From assembly GCA_036379355.1 (NCBI GenBank), contig DASVGV010000010.1, positions 1 to 53,411 of the forward strand: a stretch of DNA of 53,411 nt, read 5' to 3'. The notes under the pieces are model-generated. The model was not told where the DNA came from, did no database searches, and saw nothing but the letters and a program-made list of their open reading frames with translations. Shown here piece by piece: positions 17,001 to 25,388 of the stretch (positions within the stretch are counted from its first letter, which is position 1; every line of letters begins with the position of its first letter). The position numbers and the translations under genes are program-made. This DNA comes from CAJCIY01 sp036379355. GTDB taxonomy: Bacteria > Actinomycetota > Actinomycetes > Mycobacteriales > CAJCIY01.

Positions 17001-17006
17001 TACTCT
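17001..17006 (+). promoter_or_regulatory. Candidate -10 box for a leaderless dxs transcript
   Basis: TACTCT (TANNNT) is followed by 7 nt and then the dxs GTG at 17014, exactly where a transcript would start. No ribosome-binding site lies between, which fits leaderless translation, common in actinomycetes. No convincing -35. Confidence 0.45.
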
Positions 17007-17013
17007 CTTGGTC

Positions 17014-18918
17014 GTGTCACATCTGGACGCGGTGCGCAGCCCCGCCGACCTGAAAGCGCTGCCGGCGGCGGAGCTCCCCGCTCTCGCCGGCGAGATCCGC
17101 GACTTCCTCGTCGACAAGGTCTCCAAGACCGGAGGGCACCTCGGCCCCAACCTCGGCGCCGTCGAGCTGACCATCGCGCTGCACCGGGTGTTCGACTCAC
17201 CCCGCGACCGGCTGGTCTGGGACACCGGACACCAGGCGTACGTGCACAAGATCCTCACCGGCCGGCAGGCCGGGTTCGACCAGCTGCGGCAGGGTGGGGG
17301 ACTGTCGGGGTACCCGAGCCGCGTCGAGTCCGAGCACGACGTCATCGAGAACTCGCACGCGTCGACGGCGCTGTCGTACGCCGACGGGCTGGCGAAGGCG
17401 TACGCGCTGCGCGGCGAGCGGCGGGCGGTCGTCGCCGTCGTCGGCGACGGTGCCCTCACGGGGGGCATGTGCTGGGAGGCTCTCAACAACATCGCCGCCG
17501 CGAAGGACCGGCCGGTCGTCGTGGTGGTCAACGACAACGGTCGGTCGTACGCCCCCACCATCGGCGGTCTGGCCGAGCATCTGGCCAGGCTGCGCGTCTC
17601 GCCCGGCTACGAGTCGATGCTCGGCGCGGTGCGTACGACGCTCGGGCGCACTCCCGTCGTGGGCCCGCCGCTCTACGACGCTCTGCACGGCATGAAGAAG
17701 GGGTTCAAGGACTTCGTCGCGCCTCAGGTCATGTTCGAGGACCTCGGCATCAAGTACATCGGTCCGGTCGACGGGCACGACATCGGCCAGCTCGAGGCTG
17801 CACTGCGCCGCGCGCGGGACTTCGGCGGCCCGGTCATCGTCCACGCCGTCACCCGCAAGGGGTTCGGCTACCGGCCGGCCGAGGACGACGAGGCGGACTG
17901 CCTGCACGGCCCCGGTGCGTTCGACGCCGCGACCGGAAAGGAGCCGGCCAAGTCCGGCCGGCAGTGGACGGCGGTCTTCGGCGACGAGCTGGTCCGTCTC
18001 GGCGCGGAGGACCCCACGGTCGTGGCGATCACCGCGGCGATGCTGGGGCCGGTGGGTCTGGCCGGCTTCGCGGCGGCGTACCCCGACCGCGTCTACGACG
18101 TCGGGATTGCCGAGCAGCATGCGGTGACGTCGGCGGCGGGCCTGGCCATGGGCGGCCTCAAGCCGGTGGTGTGCCTCTACGCGACGTTCCTGGGCCGGGC
18201 GTTCGACCAGCTGCTCATGGACGTCGCCCTGCACCGGCTGCCGGTCACGTTCGTCCTCGACCGGGCCGGTGTGACCGGTCCGGACGGCCCGAGCCACCAC
18301 GGCATGTGGGACCTGGCCTACCTGCAGGTCGTGCCCGGCCTCACGGTGTCCGCCCCGCGGGACGCGCGGCGACTGGCCGAGCTGCTGCGCGACGCGGTTG
18401 CGCGCCAGGACGGGCCGAGCCTGGTCCGCTTCCCCCGCGGTGGCGTGGGCGCCGACATCGACGCCGTCGACCGGGTGGGCGGCGTCGATGTCCTGCACGC
18501 CGCGCCCGACGCCGACGTCCTCCTGGTCAGCGTCGGTCCGATGGCGACGGTCGCCCTCGATGTCGCCGAACGCGCTGCGGCGCAAGGGATCGGCGTGACC
18601 GTGGTCGACCCCAGGCAGGTCCTGCCGGTGGACCCGGCGCTCGTCGCGATGGCCGGCCGGCACCGTCTCGTGGCGACGATCGAGGACGGCCTGCGCGTCG
18701 GGGGCATCGGCGCCCGACTCGGCCTGGAGCTGGCCGACAGCGGGGTCGCGGTCCCGGTCCGGCCGTTCGGCCTGCCCACCCAGTTCCTCGAGCACGGCAG
18801 CCGTGACCAGGTCCTGGCCGCGCATGGCCTCACGGGTCAGGCGATTGCCCGCGCCCTGGTCGAGGTCGTCACCGCGTCCGTACCCGAGGAGAGCGCGGAG
18901 ACCACCGAGGACGCCTGA
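17014..18918 (+). CDS. dxs: 1-deoxy-D-xylulose-5-phosphate synthase
   Basis: 634 residues from the GTG at 17014, normal for DXS. Substrate and TPP sites: GGHLGPNLGAVELT near 49, DTGHQAYVHK, the TPP/Mg2+ motif GDGALTGGMCWEALNN near 144, then the transketolase pyrimidine domain with DVGIAEQHAV near 366 (catalytic Glu) and RAGVTGPDGPSHHGMWD, and a C-terminal domain. It joins pyruvate and glyceraldehyde 3-phosphate to make DXP, the entry step of the MEP isoprenoid pathway, also used for thiamine and pyridoxal. Cytoplasmic. No other MEP gene is in the window. Placement between the methylase/permease group and RNase D matches the mycobacterial order. Confidence 0.98.
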   Translation: MSHLDAVRSPADLKALPAAELPALAGEIRDFLVDKVSKTGGHLGPNLGAVELTIALHRVFDSPRDRLVWDTGHQAYVHKILTGRQAGFDQLRQGGGLSGYPSRVESEHDVIENSHASTALSYADGLAKAYALRGERRAVVAVVGDGALTGGMCWEALNNIAAAKDRPVVVVVNDNGRSYAPTIGGLAEHLARLRVSPGYESMLGAVRTTLGRTPVVGPPLYDALHGMKKGFKDFVAPQVMFEDLGIKYIGPVDGHDIGQLEAALRRARDFGGPVIVHAVTRKGFGYRPAEDDEADCLHGPGAFDAATGKEPAKSGRQWTAVFGDELVRLGAEDPTVVAITAAMLGPVGLAGFAAAYPDRVYDVGIAEQHAVTSAAGLAMGGLKPVVCLYATFLGRAFDQLLMDVALHRLPVTFVLDRAGVTGPDGPSHHGMWDLAYLQVVPGLTVSAPRDARRLAELLRDAVARQDGPSLVRFPRGGVGADIDAVDRVGGVDVLHAAPDADVLLVSVGPMATVALDVAERAAAQGIGVTVVDPRQVLPVDPALVAMAGRHRLVATIEDGLRVGGIGARLGLELADSGVAVPVRPFGLPTQFLEHGSRDQVLAAHGLTGQAIARALVEVVTASVPEESAETTEDA

Positions 18919-18937
18919 CCGGTACGGCGCCGCGCCC

Positions 18938-19762
18938 TCAGCGGAACAGCACGGGCGCGTCCCAGCGCTCGACGACCGGGTCGCGCAGCGAGATGTCGGT
19001 CCGCCCGCCGTCGCCCGCGAGCACGACCTCGTCGGCGGTGACCAGCAGCGGGCGCAGGAACCCGCGCTCGGCCTCGTCGGTCGCCATGGCCGCGGCCGGC
19101 GTGAACGCCGGGTCCAGGCGCGACAGACGCGTCCAGCCTCGGCGTCGCATCGGCGCGGAGACGGCGCGCATGCCACCGTCCGTTCCGGCGAGGCGGCAAC
19201 GCAGGCTCATCGCGCCCAGCAGGGTGACGACGTCGCAGTCCCCCATAGGCCGCAACGTGCCGTCGCGGGACAGCGCCCAACGCGCGGCAGCCAGCGCACC
19301 CATCTCCTCCAGCAGGCGCCGCGCCCGGGGCCACCGGCGCGCCGGGTCAGCACCGAGGGCCGGCCACACCGAGGGTGGCACGACGGTGACCGACTCCGGC
19401 CCATCGATGCCGAGCACCCCGAGCCCGAGGTCGAGGGCACCCCCGAGCACTGCCTCGCGTACCCACTCGGGGCCGGGGTGCAGGACGTGATCACGGGGGA
19501 GACCGACCGGCCGCAGCACCGTGTCCCGCTCTCGGACCGGCAGTGCGCCGAGTCGAGCCACGCAGCGCAGCCAGGTGGAGACGCGCGCGCGGTCGGCGGC
19601 GCGGTCGGCGCGCGCTCCGCGCAGGGCCGTGCGGACGTGCGGCCAGCCCACCCGGACGTCGCCGGGGAGGACGAGCCCGTCATCCGTGAGGTCCAGATCC
19701 ACGTCGTCGAAGACCTGGACGGCCAGCAGGACGGCACGGACCGCACGCCCCGGTGTTGGCAT
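18938..19762 (-). CDS. Conserved actinobacterial protein, unknown
   Basis: 274 residues from an ATG at 19762. No membrane helices or signal peptide. Mixed alpha/beta with VFDDVDLDLTDDGLVLPGD early and LSRDGTLRPMGDCDVVTLLGAMSLR in the middle; no catalytic motif recognised. A run of Arg residues around RRRGWTRLSRLD may bind nucleic acid or phosphate, but this is a guess. Converges with dxs (19 bp between stops) and is 42 bp downstream of the GNAT gene on the same strand. Confidence 0.75.
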   Translation of the reverse strand: MPTPGRAVRAVLLAVQVFDDVDLDLTDDGLVLPGDVRVGWPHVRTALRGARADRAADRARVSTWLRCVARLGALPVRERDTVLRPVGLPRDHVLHPGPEWVREAVLGGALDLGLGVLGIDGPESVTVVPPSVWPALGADPARRWPRARRLLEEMGALAAARWALSRDGTLRPMGDCDVVTLLGAMSLRCRLAGTDGGMRAVSAPMRRRGWTRLSRLDPAFTPAAAMATDEAERGFLRPLLVTADEVVLAGDGGRTDISLRDPVVERWDAPVLFR

Positions 19763-19804
19763 GCATCGAGGCTACCCACCGAAGCCCCTCGGATCGCGCA
19801 GGAA

Positions 19805-20356
19805 CTATCCCCCGGACGGGTGGTCCGACTCGGCCGAAAACCGCGTGGGCACAGGGCCATCTGCTCGTCGGCGGAGGACATACCGTCGGTGCCCGGGGCG
19901 CTCGGGCCGGGCCTCACGGCAAAACCCCAGCCGCTCCACCAGCAGCCACGAGCGCGCGTTCGCCTCGAGCATCTCCGCGCTGATCGCCCGGACCGCGGGG
20001 TCGGCGAACAACTGTGCGCAGAGCAGGTCCACGGCCCTCGTGCCGACGCCGCGGCCCCGATATACCGGCGCGATGCCGTAGCCGATCTCCTGGACGCCGT
20101 CGGCATCGGGCCCGCCGATGGGGCCGACGCCGCCGACCACGGCCCCGTCGACCACGACCAGCAGGTTGCCCGGGGACGTCGCGATGCCGACGAGATCGTC
20201 CGGCTGGGGCCAGCCCCGGCCGGGAACCAAGCCGTCCGGCAAGAGCTCGGCGAGGCTGCTGCCCGTGACGGACGGTGGGTGGGCCGGGTCGCCTCCCACC
20301 AGCGCGACCGCGCGCTCGAACAATGCGGGCGGTTGGTGGACGACGGTGACGTGCAC
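19805..20356 (-). CDS. GNAT family N-acetyltransferase
   Basis: 183 residues from an ATG. The GNAT acetyl-CoA loop is clear: IGYGIAPVYRGRGVGTRAV near 92-110, with RGRGVG as the Q/RxxGxG/A motif, preceded by a LLVVVDGAVVGGVG strand and followed by ARSWLLVERLGF. The substrate could be an amine, a peptide or a ribosomal protein N-terminus and is not evident. It lies 14 bp downstream of the RNase D gene, so probably the same transcript. Confidence 0.88.
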   Translation of the reverse strand: MHVTVVHQPPALFERAVALVGGDPAHPPSVTGSSLAELLPDGLVPGRGWPQPDDLVGIATSPGNLLVVVDGAVVGGVGPIGGPDADGVQEIGYGIAPVYRGRGVGTRAVDLLCAQLFADPAVRAISAEMLEANARSWLLVERLGFCREARPERPGHRRYVLRRRADGPVPTRFSAESDHPSGG

Positions 20357-20370
20357 GGTCGCCGAGCCTG

Positions 20371-21606
20371 TCAGGCCCGGAATGCGTCCGCCAACGAGTT
20401 AGCAACCAGGTCGACCTGCCACGGTCGTGCGCCGCCGTCGGCCAGACCTGCGCGCACGTCGGCGGGCGGGTCCCACGCGAGCCGGCGCAGCAGCGCCGGC
20501 TCGAGCAAGTTCTCGGCCGGCACCTCGAGGGTCTCGGCCAGCGCGGCGACGGCGGCCCGCGACGTGGCCAGCCGCTCGGCGGCGGCGGGCTCGCGCTCGG
20601 CCCACCGGTTCGCGGGTGGCGGCCCGTCGCCCGTCCGAGCGGTCATGCGCGGCAACGCGGACGCGGGCAGGGAGTACGCGCGCGCAAGTGCGTTCCACCA
20701 GACGTCGGCGCTGCGGCGCATCCGCGGGCCCGAGAAGATCGGGAGCGTGAGCAGGGCTTCGCGGTCGGCCGGTGCCGTGAGGGCGGCCGACACGATCGCC
20801 TTGTCCGGCAGCACCCGGCCCGGGGCGAGGTCGCGTGCGCGGGCCCGCTCGTCCCGTGCTTCCCACAGGGCCCGGACCGCGGCCAGCTGGCGCGGAGTCC
20901 GGAGCTGGTGGATGCCCGAGGTGCGGCGCCAGGGCTCGGCCCGCGCCGCGGGCGCTACCTTTGCTGCCGCCAGCGTGGCCGCGAACTCCTGCTCGGCCCA
21001 CTCCCGCTTGCCGGCCGCGTCCAGCCGTGCGGCCAGCGCGTCCCGCAGCTCGATCAGCAGCTCGACGTCGAGGGCGGCGTAGGCCAGCCAGGCGTCCGGC
21101 AGCGGGCGGGTGGACCAGTCGGCAGCGGAGTGTCCCTTCTCCAGGCGTACCCCCAGCAGCTCGGCCACCATGGTGCCGAGAGCGACCCGAGGAAAGCCGA
21201 GCAGCCGCGCCGCCAGCTCGGTGTCGAACAACCGCTGCGGGACCAGGCCCAGCTCGGCCAGGCAGGCCAGGTCCTGCGAGGCGGCATGCAAGATCCATTC
21301 GGCTGGCTGCAGGCCGGCTCCCAGCACGGTCAGGTCACCGGTGCCGATGGGGTCGATGAGCACCGTCCCGGCCCCGGCCCGGCGCAGCTGCACGAGGTAG
21401 GCGCGCTGTGCGTACCGGTAGCCGGACGCGCGTTCGGCGTCGACCGCGAGCGGGCCGGTGCCCGCCGCAAGCGACGCGACGAGGGCTGGCACGCGCTCCG
21501 GCGCGTCGACGACGTCCGGGACTCCGCCGGCGGGTTCGAGCAGCAGCGGCAGCAGGGGCTCGTCGGCAGCGGCGTCGACCTCGTGCGCCGCGACCATCAC
21601 GGCCAC
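20371..21606 (-). CDS. Ribonuclease D-like 3'-5' exonuclease with HRDC domain
   Basis: 411 residues from a GTG at 21606; an in-frame GTG at 21600 and an ATG at 21597 are alternative starts. The DEDD exonuclease domain shows ExoI PLAVDAERASGY (the DxE pair, around 54-56), ExoII around AASQDLACL, and ExoIII WLAYAALDVELL, where Tyr and Asp fit the DEDDy form. Around 210-300 an HRDC-type helical domain is expected; a second helical part ends with VDLVANSLADAFRA. It trims RNA 3' ends, such as tRNA precursors. It pairs with DUF3000 in M. tuberculosis (Rv2681/Rv2680, as recalled); here a sensor system has been placed between them. Confidence 0.9.
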   Translation of the reverse strand: MAVMVAAHEVDAAADEPLLPLLLEPAGGVPDVVDAPERVPALVASLAAGTGPLAVDAERASGYRYAQRAYLVQLRRAGAGTVLIDPIGTGDLTVLGAGLQPAEWILHAASQDLACLAELGLVPQRLFDTELAARLLGFPRVALGTMVAELLGVRLEKGHSAADWSTRPLPDAWLAYAALDVELLIELRDALAARLDAAGKREWAEQEFAATLAAAKVAPAARAEPWRRTSGIHQLRTPRQLAAVRALWEARDERARARDLAPGRVLPDKAIVSAALTAPADREALLTLPIFSGPRMRRSADVWWNALARAYSLPASALPRMTARTGDGPPPANRWAEREPAAAERLATSRAAVAALAETLEVPAENLLEPALLRRLAWDPPADVRAGLADGGARPWQVDLVANSLADAFRA

Positions 21607-21660
21607 CAGGGTACGGGGCGACGCGCCGGCTGCTCTGCAGGCCCGACCGGCCCCGTCAGG

Positions 21661-22359
21661 TCAGCGGATGACGCCGGCCCGCATGGACAGTGCGACCATC
21701 TCCGCGCGGTCGCCGGTGCCGAGCTTGCGGGCGATGCGGGCCAGGTGGCTCTTCACGGTCAGCGCCGACAGTCCGAGGGCCTCACCGATCTGCTTGTTCG
21801 ACTGACCGTCGGACACCAGCTTCAGCACCTCGATCTCGCGGGCGGACAGCTCGCCGGTCCCGCCTTCGGTGGCCTGCGCCCCGCCGCGGATGCCGGCGGC
21901 CAGCAAGGACGCCACGCTCGGGTCGGCGTACACGCCGCCGTCGAGCACGCGGCGGACGCCGTCGGCGACGATCGTCGGGGAGGCCGACTTCAGCAGGTAG
22001 CCCTGCGCGCCGGCCATGAACGCCGCGCGCACGGCGTGCGGGTCGTCGGCCGCGGACAGCACGACGAGCCGGCCCCAGCCCTCGCTGCGCAGCTGGCCGA
22101 TGAGGTCCAGCCCCGACCCGTCGGGCAGGGCCAGGTCCAGGACTCCCAGATCCCGCGGGCCACCCCGGGCTCGGGCCCGCGCCTCGGCCACGCTCGCCGC
22201 CTCGACGACGTCGGTGGCGCCCATGGTGCGCAGCCTCGCCACCATCGACTCGCGGATCAGCGGGTGGTCGTCCACGACCATGGCAGTGAACGTCAGGGTG
22301 CCGGTGATGCCGACCGCGGCGGGCGTGTGCTGCTGCATGGGCGTGGCCATCAGCGTCAT
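21661..22359 (-). CDS. NarL/LuxR-type response regulator
   Basis: 232 residues from an ATG. The receiver domain has Asp30-Asp31 (VVDDHPL), the phospho-acceptor Asp75 in GVLDLALPDG and the Lys in YLLKSAS. The GerE helix-turn-helix follows: LSAREIEVLKLVSDGQSNKQIG with LSALTVKSHLARIARKLG. It binds DNA as a dimer when phosphorylated. The likely partner is the NarL-type kinase at 24260, divergently encoded beyond a 267-bp region that holds both promoters. TATAAC on the minus strand (revcomp of 22441-22446) is a possible -10. A 22-residue Thr/Ala-rich lead precedes the receiver domain. Confidence 0.92.
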   Translation of the reverse strand: MTLMATPMQQHTPAAVGITGTLTFTAMVVDDHPLIRESMVARLRTMGATDVVEAASVAEARARARGGPRDLGVLDLALPDGSGLDLIGQLRSEGWGRLVVLSAADDPHAVRAAFMAGAQGYLLKSASPTIVADGVRRVLDGGVYADPSVASLLAAGIRGGAQATEGGTGELSAREIEVLKLVSDGQSNKQIGEALGLSALTVKSHLARIARKLGTGDRAEMVALSMRAGVIR

Positions 22360-22626
22360 CGTTGGTCCTCCGTCGTGGCGCTCGGCGCCCGGGTGGCGCG
22401 GCGTCCTGGGTGGTGTCGGCAGAGCCGGTCACTGTCTGTAGTTATACGCCAGCACTCGTCCGTTCGGGGGATTCGCCCCCGCATCGCACGTACGGCCATC
22501 AAGGTCTGTCATGCTGCGCTCGATGCCCCAAGAGCGTACGGCCGTTCGGGACAATCGCCGCGGCCACGCGCGCCGGGCGGCATCCCCCGTCGCCTGTCGC
22601 CGACAGGCCACTGACCGGAGGTCTCC

Positions 22627-22809
22627 ATGCGCCGACCAGCCTCATCCTCCCGCCGCACCCGTACCCGTCGCACCCGGTTGCTCGCCGCCGTCGCCGGCAG
22701 CCTGCTGGCCGCGACACTAGGCCTGGTCGGCGCCGTCGGCCTGTCCGGTCCCGGCATCGGCGGCGGGTCCGGTCACGGGGTCCACACAGATATCCAGTCC
22801 TGGTCGTGA
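22627..22809 (+). CDS. Tiny membrane peptide, first gene of a sensor operon
   Basis: 60 residues from an ATG with GGAGGT at 22617-22622. An Arg-rich start (RRTRTRRTR), one hydrophobic helix (LLAAVAGSLLAATLGLVGAVGL) and a 20-residue Gly-rich tail ending in TDIQSWS. It could be a secreted precursor (signal-like start) or a single-pass peptide with its tail outside. GC-rich third positions throughout support real coding. Its stop overlaps the GTG start of the sensor gene (GTGA), so the two are translationally coupled. No family known to me. A regulator or ligand of the next protein is a guess from the coupling. Confidence 0.7.
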   Translation: MRRPASSSRRTRTRRTRLLAAVAGSLLAATLGLVGAVGLSGPGIGGGSGHGVHTDIQSWS

Positions 22810-24263
22810 CCCCGATCGAGCCCGCTGCGGTCGATCGCTCGATGCCTCGGAGCATCGCGATCGCGACCGTCTTCAGCGGGCTCCTGGCGGCGCTGTTCGG
22901 CACCGTCAGCCCGTACGGCCACCCGGCGGCGTGGGCACTGCCGGCGGTCGCGGTCGGCGTCGCCGCGTCCGAGCTCGCGGTCGTCCACTTCTCACTCGGC
23001 CTGCAGCGCTGGAGCATCTCGTGCACCGACGCGGTGCTCGCCCTCGTCCTGGTGCTGGCCCCCGGCAGCTGGCTGGTGATGTGCGTGCCGGCCGGGATGG
23101 CCGTAGCCCAGCTCGTCCGCCGGCAGGCTGCGCCGAAGATCGTCTTCAACGTGTGCCAGCTCGCCGGATCGCTTGCCGGGGCGGTCTACGCGACTCACCT
23201 GGCCCTGGACTTCGGGCTCCCGCGGCTCACGGCGGCCGGCCTCGGCATGCTGGTCATGTGGGTGATCGCGACGTTCGTCGTGGCCGTCCCGGTGTCGGCG
23301 GCAGGGGAGATCGGATACCTGCGCCTGCTGAGCACGACCGGGCCACTGGCCTTCGTCCACACCGCCGCCAGCTCGTCGATCGGGCTGCTGGCCGCCTGGC
23401 TCGCCATGTACGCGCCCATCGGCCTGGCCGCGTTGCTGGTCCCGGTCGTCCTGCTGTGGTCGTCGTTCGACCAGACCAGCCGCCGCTCGGGAGAGGCGCG
23501 ACTGTTCGCCGAGCTCGCACGAGGCCAGGAGCAGGCCGGCGGTGGCTCGGTGGACGTCTCCGCCCAGGTCGTCCTGACGACGGCGGCGCGCCTGCTCGAT
23601 GGGGCAGACGTGTCCCTGCTGCTGTTCGCGCGCGACGGCCTCATCCGGTACGAGGGCAACCAGCACGGCTCGCCGACCCGACGCCGGATGCCCGTGTCGA
23701 CCATGCAGGAACCGTGGATCCCCGAGGTCCTGTCCGGTGGCGTGGTGCTCGGCAGTGACGGGGGCGCCCCGTACTGCGGCATGCGGGTGGGCCCGGCCGA
23801 ACGCCCGCTGGCGCTGGTGTACGCCGTCCGCCCGCACGGGAGCGGCAGTTTCACCCGGCGGGACGCGGCGCTGGCGCGGGTCCTGGTCAACCAGGCCGAG
23901 ACCTGGCTGTCGGTCGCCGACCTGGCCGCCTCGCGCGACGCTGCCCTCGGCCGGGCCGAGGCCGCGGGCGAGACCGCCCGCGCGCTGGGCGATCTCGGCG
24001 CGAACACCGCGCCCGCGCTTGCCGCGCTGCGCGAGAGCGCAAGCCGGCTCGCGCGGCTCGCGACGGGGGAGGGCTCCGCCGAGTCCGTCGAGGGCATCGT
24101 CGAGGAGCTGCGGTCGGTCGAGCAGGCCGTCGCCTCGCTTCTCGGCGCCATCTCGCTCGCCGCGGACACCGACCTCGGCACCGACCTCGATCACGAGCCG
24201 GTGGAGCCGGTTGCCGTGCCCGCCGCCGCCGACGACTGGACGTCGACCGGCGTCCTGCCATGA
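22806..24263 (+). CDS. Membrane sensor protein with GAF domain, no kinase domain
   Basis: 485 residues from the GTG at 22806. The N-terminal 215 residues hold about six or seven helices (TVFSGLLAALFG, WALPAVAVGVAA, ALVLVLAPGSWLVM and so on). A GAF-like domain at about 245-370 follows (LTTAARLLDGADVSLLLFARDG, then FTRRDAALARVLVNQAETWL). The last 100 residues form an Ala/Glu/Arg-rich helix pair, possibly a degenerate dimerisation region, with no HATPase. The stop overlaps the kinase start by 4 bp (ATGA). It probably senses and passes a signal to the kinase next door; the ligand is unknown. Unusual in being a separate sensor. Confidence 0.85.
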   Translation: MTPIEPAAVDRSMPRSIAIATVFSGLLAALFGTVSPYGHPAAWALPAVAVGVAASELAVVHFSLGLQRWSISCTDAVLALVLVLAPGSWLVMCVPAGMAVAQLVRRQAAPKIVFNVCQLAGSLAGAVYATHLALDFGLPRLTAAGLGMLVMWVIATFVVAVPVSAAGEIGYLRLLSTTGPLAFVHTAASSSIGLLAAWLAMYAPIGLAALLVPVVLLWSSFDQTSRRSGEARLFAELARGQEQAGGGSVDVSAQVVLTTAARLLDGADVSLLLFARDGLIRYEGNQHGSPTRRRMPVSTMQEPWIPEVLSGGVVLGSDGGAPYCGMRVGPAERPLALVYAVRPHGSGSFTRRDAALARVLVNQAETWLSVADLAASRDAALGRAEAAGETARALGDLGANTAPALAALRESASRLARLATGEGSAESVEGIVEELRSVEQAVASLLGAISLAADTDLGTDLDHEPVEPVAVPAAADDWTSTGVLP

Positions 24264-25369
24264 GCCGTCCGCGCCTGGCGCTCCCGCTGTGGGCGTGGGC
24301 CGCCGGCATGGCGCTGTTCACCGGCCTGGTGGTCACCGGCGGGTTCACGGCGGGCCTCGCCCTGGCCGGTCGGCTCACCGGCGAGGCGGTCGGCTGGTGC
24401 TTCGGGCTGGGGTCTGCGGCCATCGTCATCGTGACCGCGATCGCCGGCGTCGGCGCGCACCGCACCGGGGCAGGTCTGCGCTCGCTGCGCGACGCGGCGC
24501 TCGAACAGCTGCGCGACCCGGCCCGGGTCCCGCGCGACCAGCCCGACACGAGCGTGCGTGCCACGGCCGAGCTCGCCGACCTGTCCGCGGCCCTGCAGGC
24601 GCTGGCGATCCGCATGCGTATGGCCGACGAGCTGGCCGTCCGCCAGCGGACGTCGGCCGAGCAGTCGAGTGCGGGGATGTTCGAGCTGCTGTCCGGACTG
24701 ACCGTGGCCGAGGAGACCGCGCGCGGTCAGCTCTCGGCCGAGCTGCACGACACGGTGGCCCAGTCTCTCGGGCTCGCGCGCGCGAGCCTGGACGCGGGCA
24801 ATGCGGTCGCAGCCCGCGACCTGCTCGACGAGGCGGAGGACCAGGTGCGCGCCATCATGGCCCGCACCCGCCCGCCCGCCCTGCGGGACGCCGACCTCGG
24901 GGTGGCGGTGGGCGCGCTGCGCGATGACCTCGAACGGCGCTACGGCCTGCGGGTGCGGGTGCTGTGGCCGAGCGCCCCGACGCCGATGCCGCTGACGGCG
25001 GCGATCATCGTGTATCGCTTCTTCCAGGAGGGCCTGCTCAACGTCGTCAAGCACGCCGACGTCGACGACGCCACCGTGCGGCTGGTCGTGGACGGCGAGG
25101 AGATCGTCGCGACCGTCGACGACCACGGCCCCGGCTTCGAGCCCGCCGAGGTGAGGTCGGACAAGGGTCGCCACGTGGGGCTCGGGCTGCTGCGGGAGCG
25201 CGTCCGTCTGGCCGGTGGCTCGGTGGACGTCCGTTCCGCGCCCGGCGCCGGGACGACCTTGACGATGCGGATGCCGCTCACCGCCCGCATCGCCCGCTTC
25301 GCCGGCCGGCCGGGCGGCCCGGCCGAGTCGCTGCCGCAGCCCGCCCCGCCCGTACGAGCCATGCGCTGA
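24260..25369 (+). CDS. NarL-type sensor histidine kinase
   Basis: 369 residues from the ATG that overlaps the sensor gene (ATGA). Two membrane helices (about 5-60) with a HAMP-like linker, then HisKA_3: QLSAELHDTVAQSL with the phospho-accepting His163. The HATPase_c domain has the N-box near FFQEGLLNVVKHADV, the D-box DDHGPGFEP and the G-box GLGLLRERVRLAGGS. No separate input domain is seen, so the membrane GAF protein before it is the likely input. Partner response regulator: the divergent NarL-type gene at 21661. Confidence 0.93.
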   Translation: MSRPRLALPLWAWAAGMALFTGLVVTGGFTAGLALAGRLTGEAVGWCFGLGSAAIVIVTAIAGVGAHRTGAGLRSLRDAALEQLRDPARVPRDQPDTSVRATAELADLSAALQALAIRMRMADELAVRQRTSAEQSSAGMFELLSGLTVAEETARGQLSAELHDTVAQSLGLARASLDAGNAVAARDLLDEAEDQVRAIMARTRPPALRDADLGVAVGALRDDLERRYGLRVRVLWPSAPTPMPLTAAIIVYRFFQEGLLNVVKHADVDDATVRLVVDGEEIVATVDDHGPGFEPAEVRSDKGRHVGLGLLRERVRLAGGSVDVRSAPGAGTTLTMRMPLTARIARFAGRPGGPAESLPQPAPPVRAMR

Positions 25370-25388
25370 CGGGCGAGAGGCGCCGGCG

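Noticed and set aside
17197..19176. Long minus-strand frame over dxs
   Set aside because: dxs motifs are complete on the plus strand; the antisense translation is low-complexity and arises from GC-rich codons.
22487..22544. Two copies of acgtacggcc/cgtacggcc 46 nt apart in the divergent control region
   Set aside because: Short, simple repeats are frequent in such GC-rich DNA; nothing else supports an operator here.
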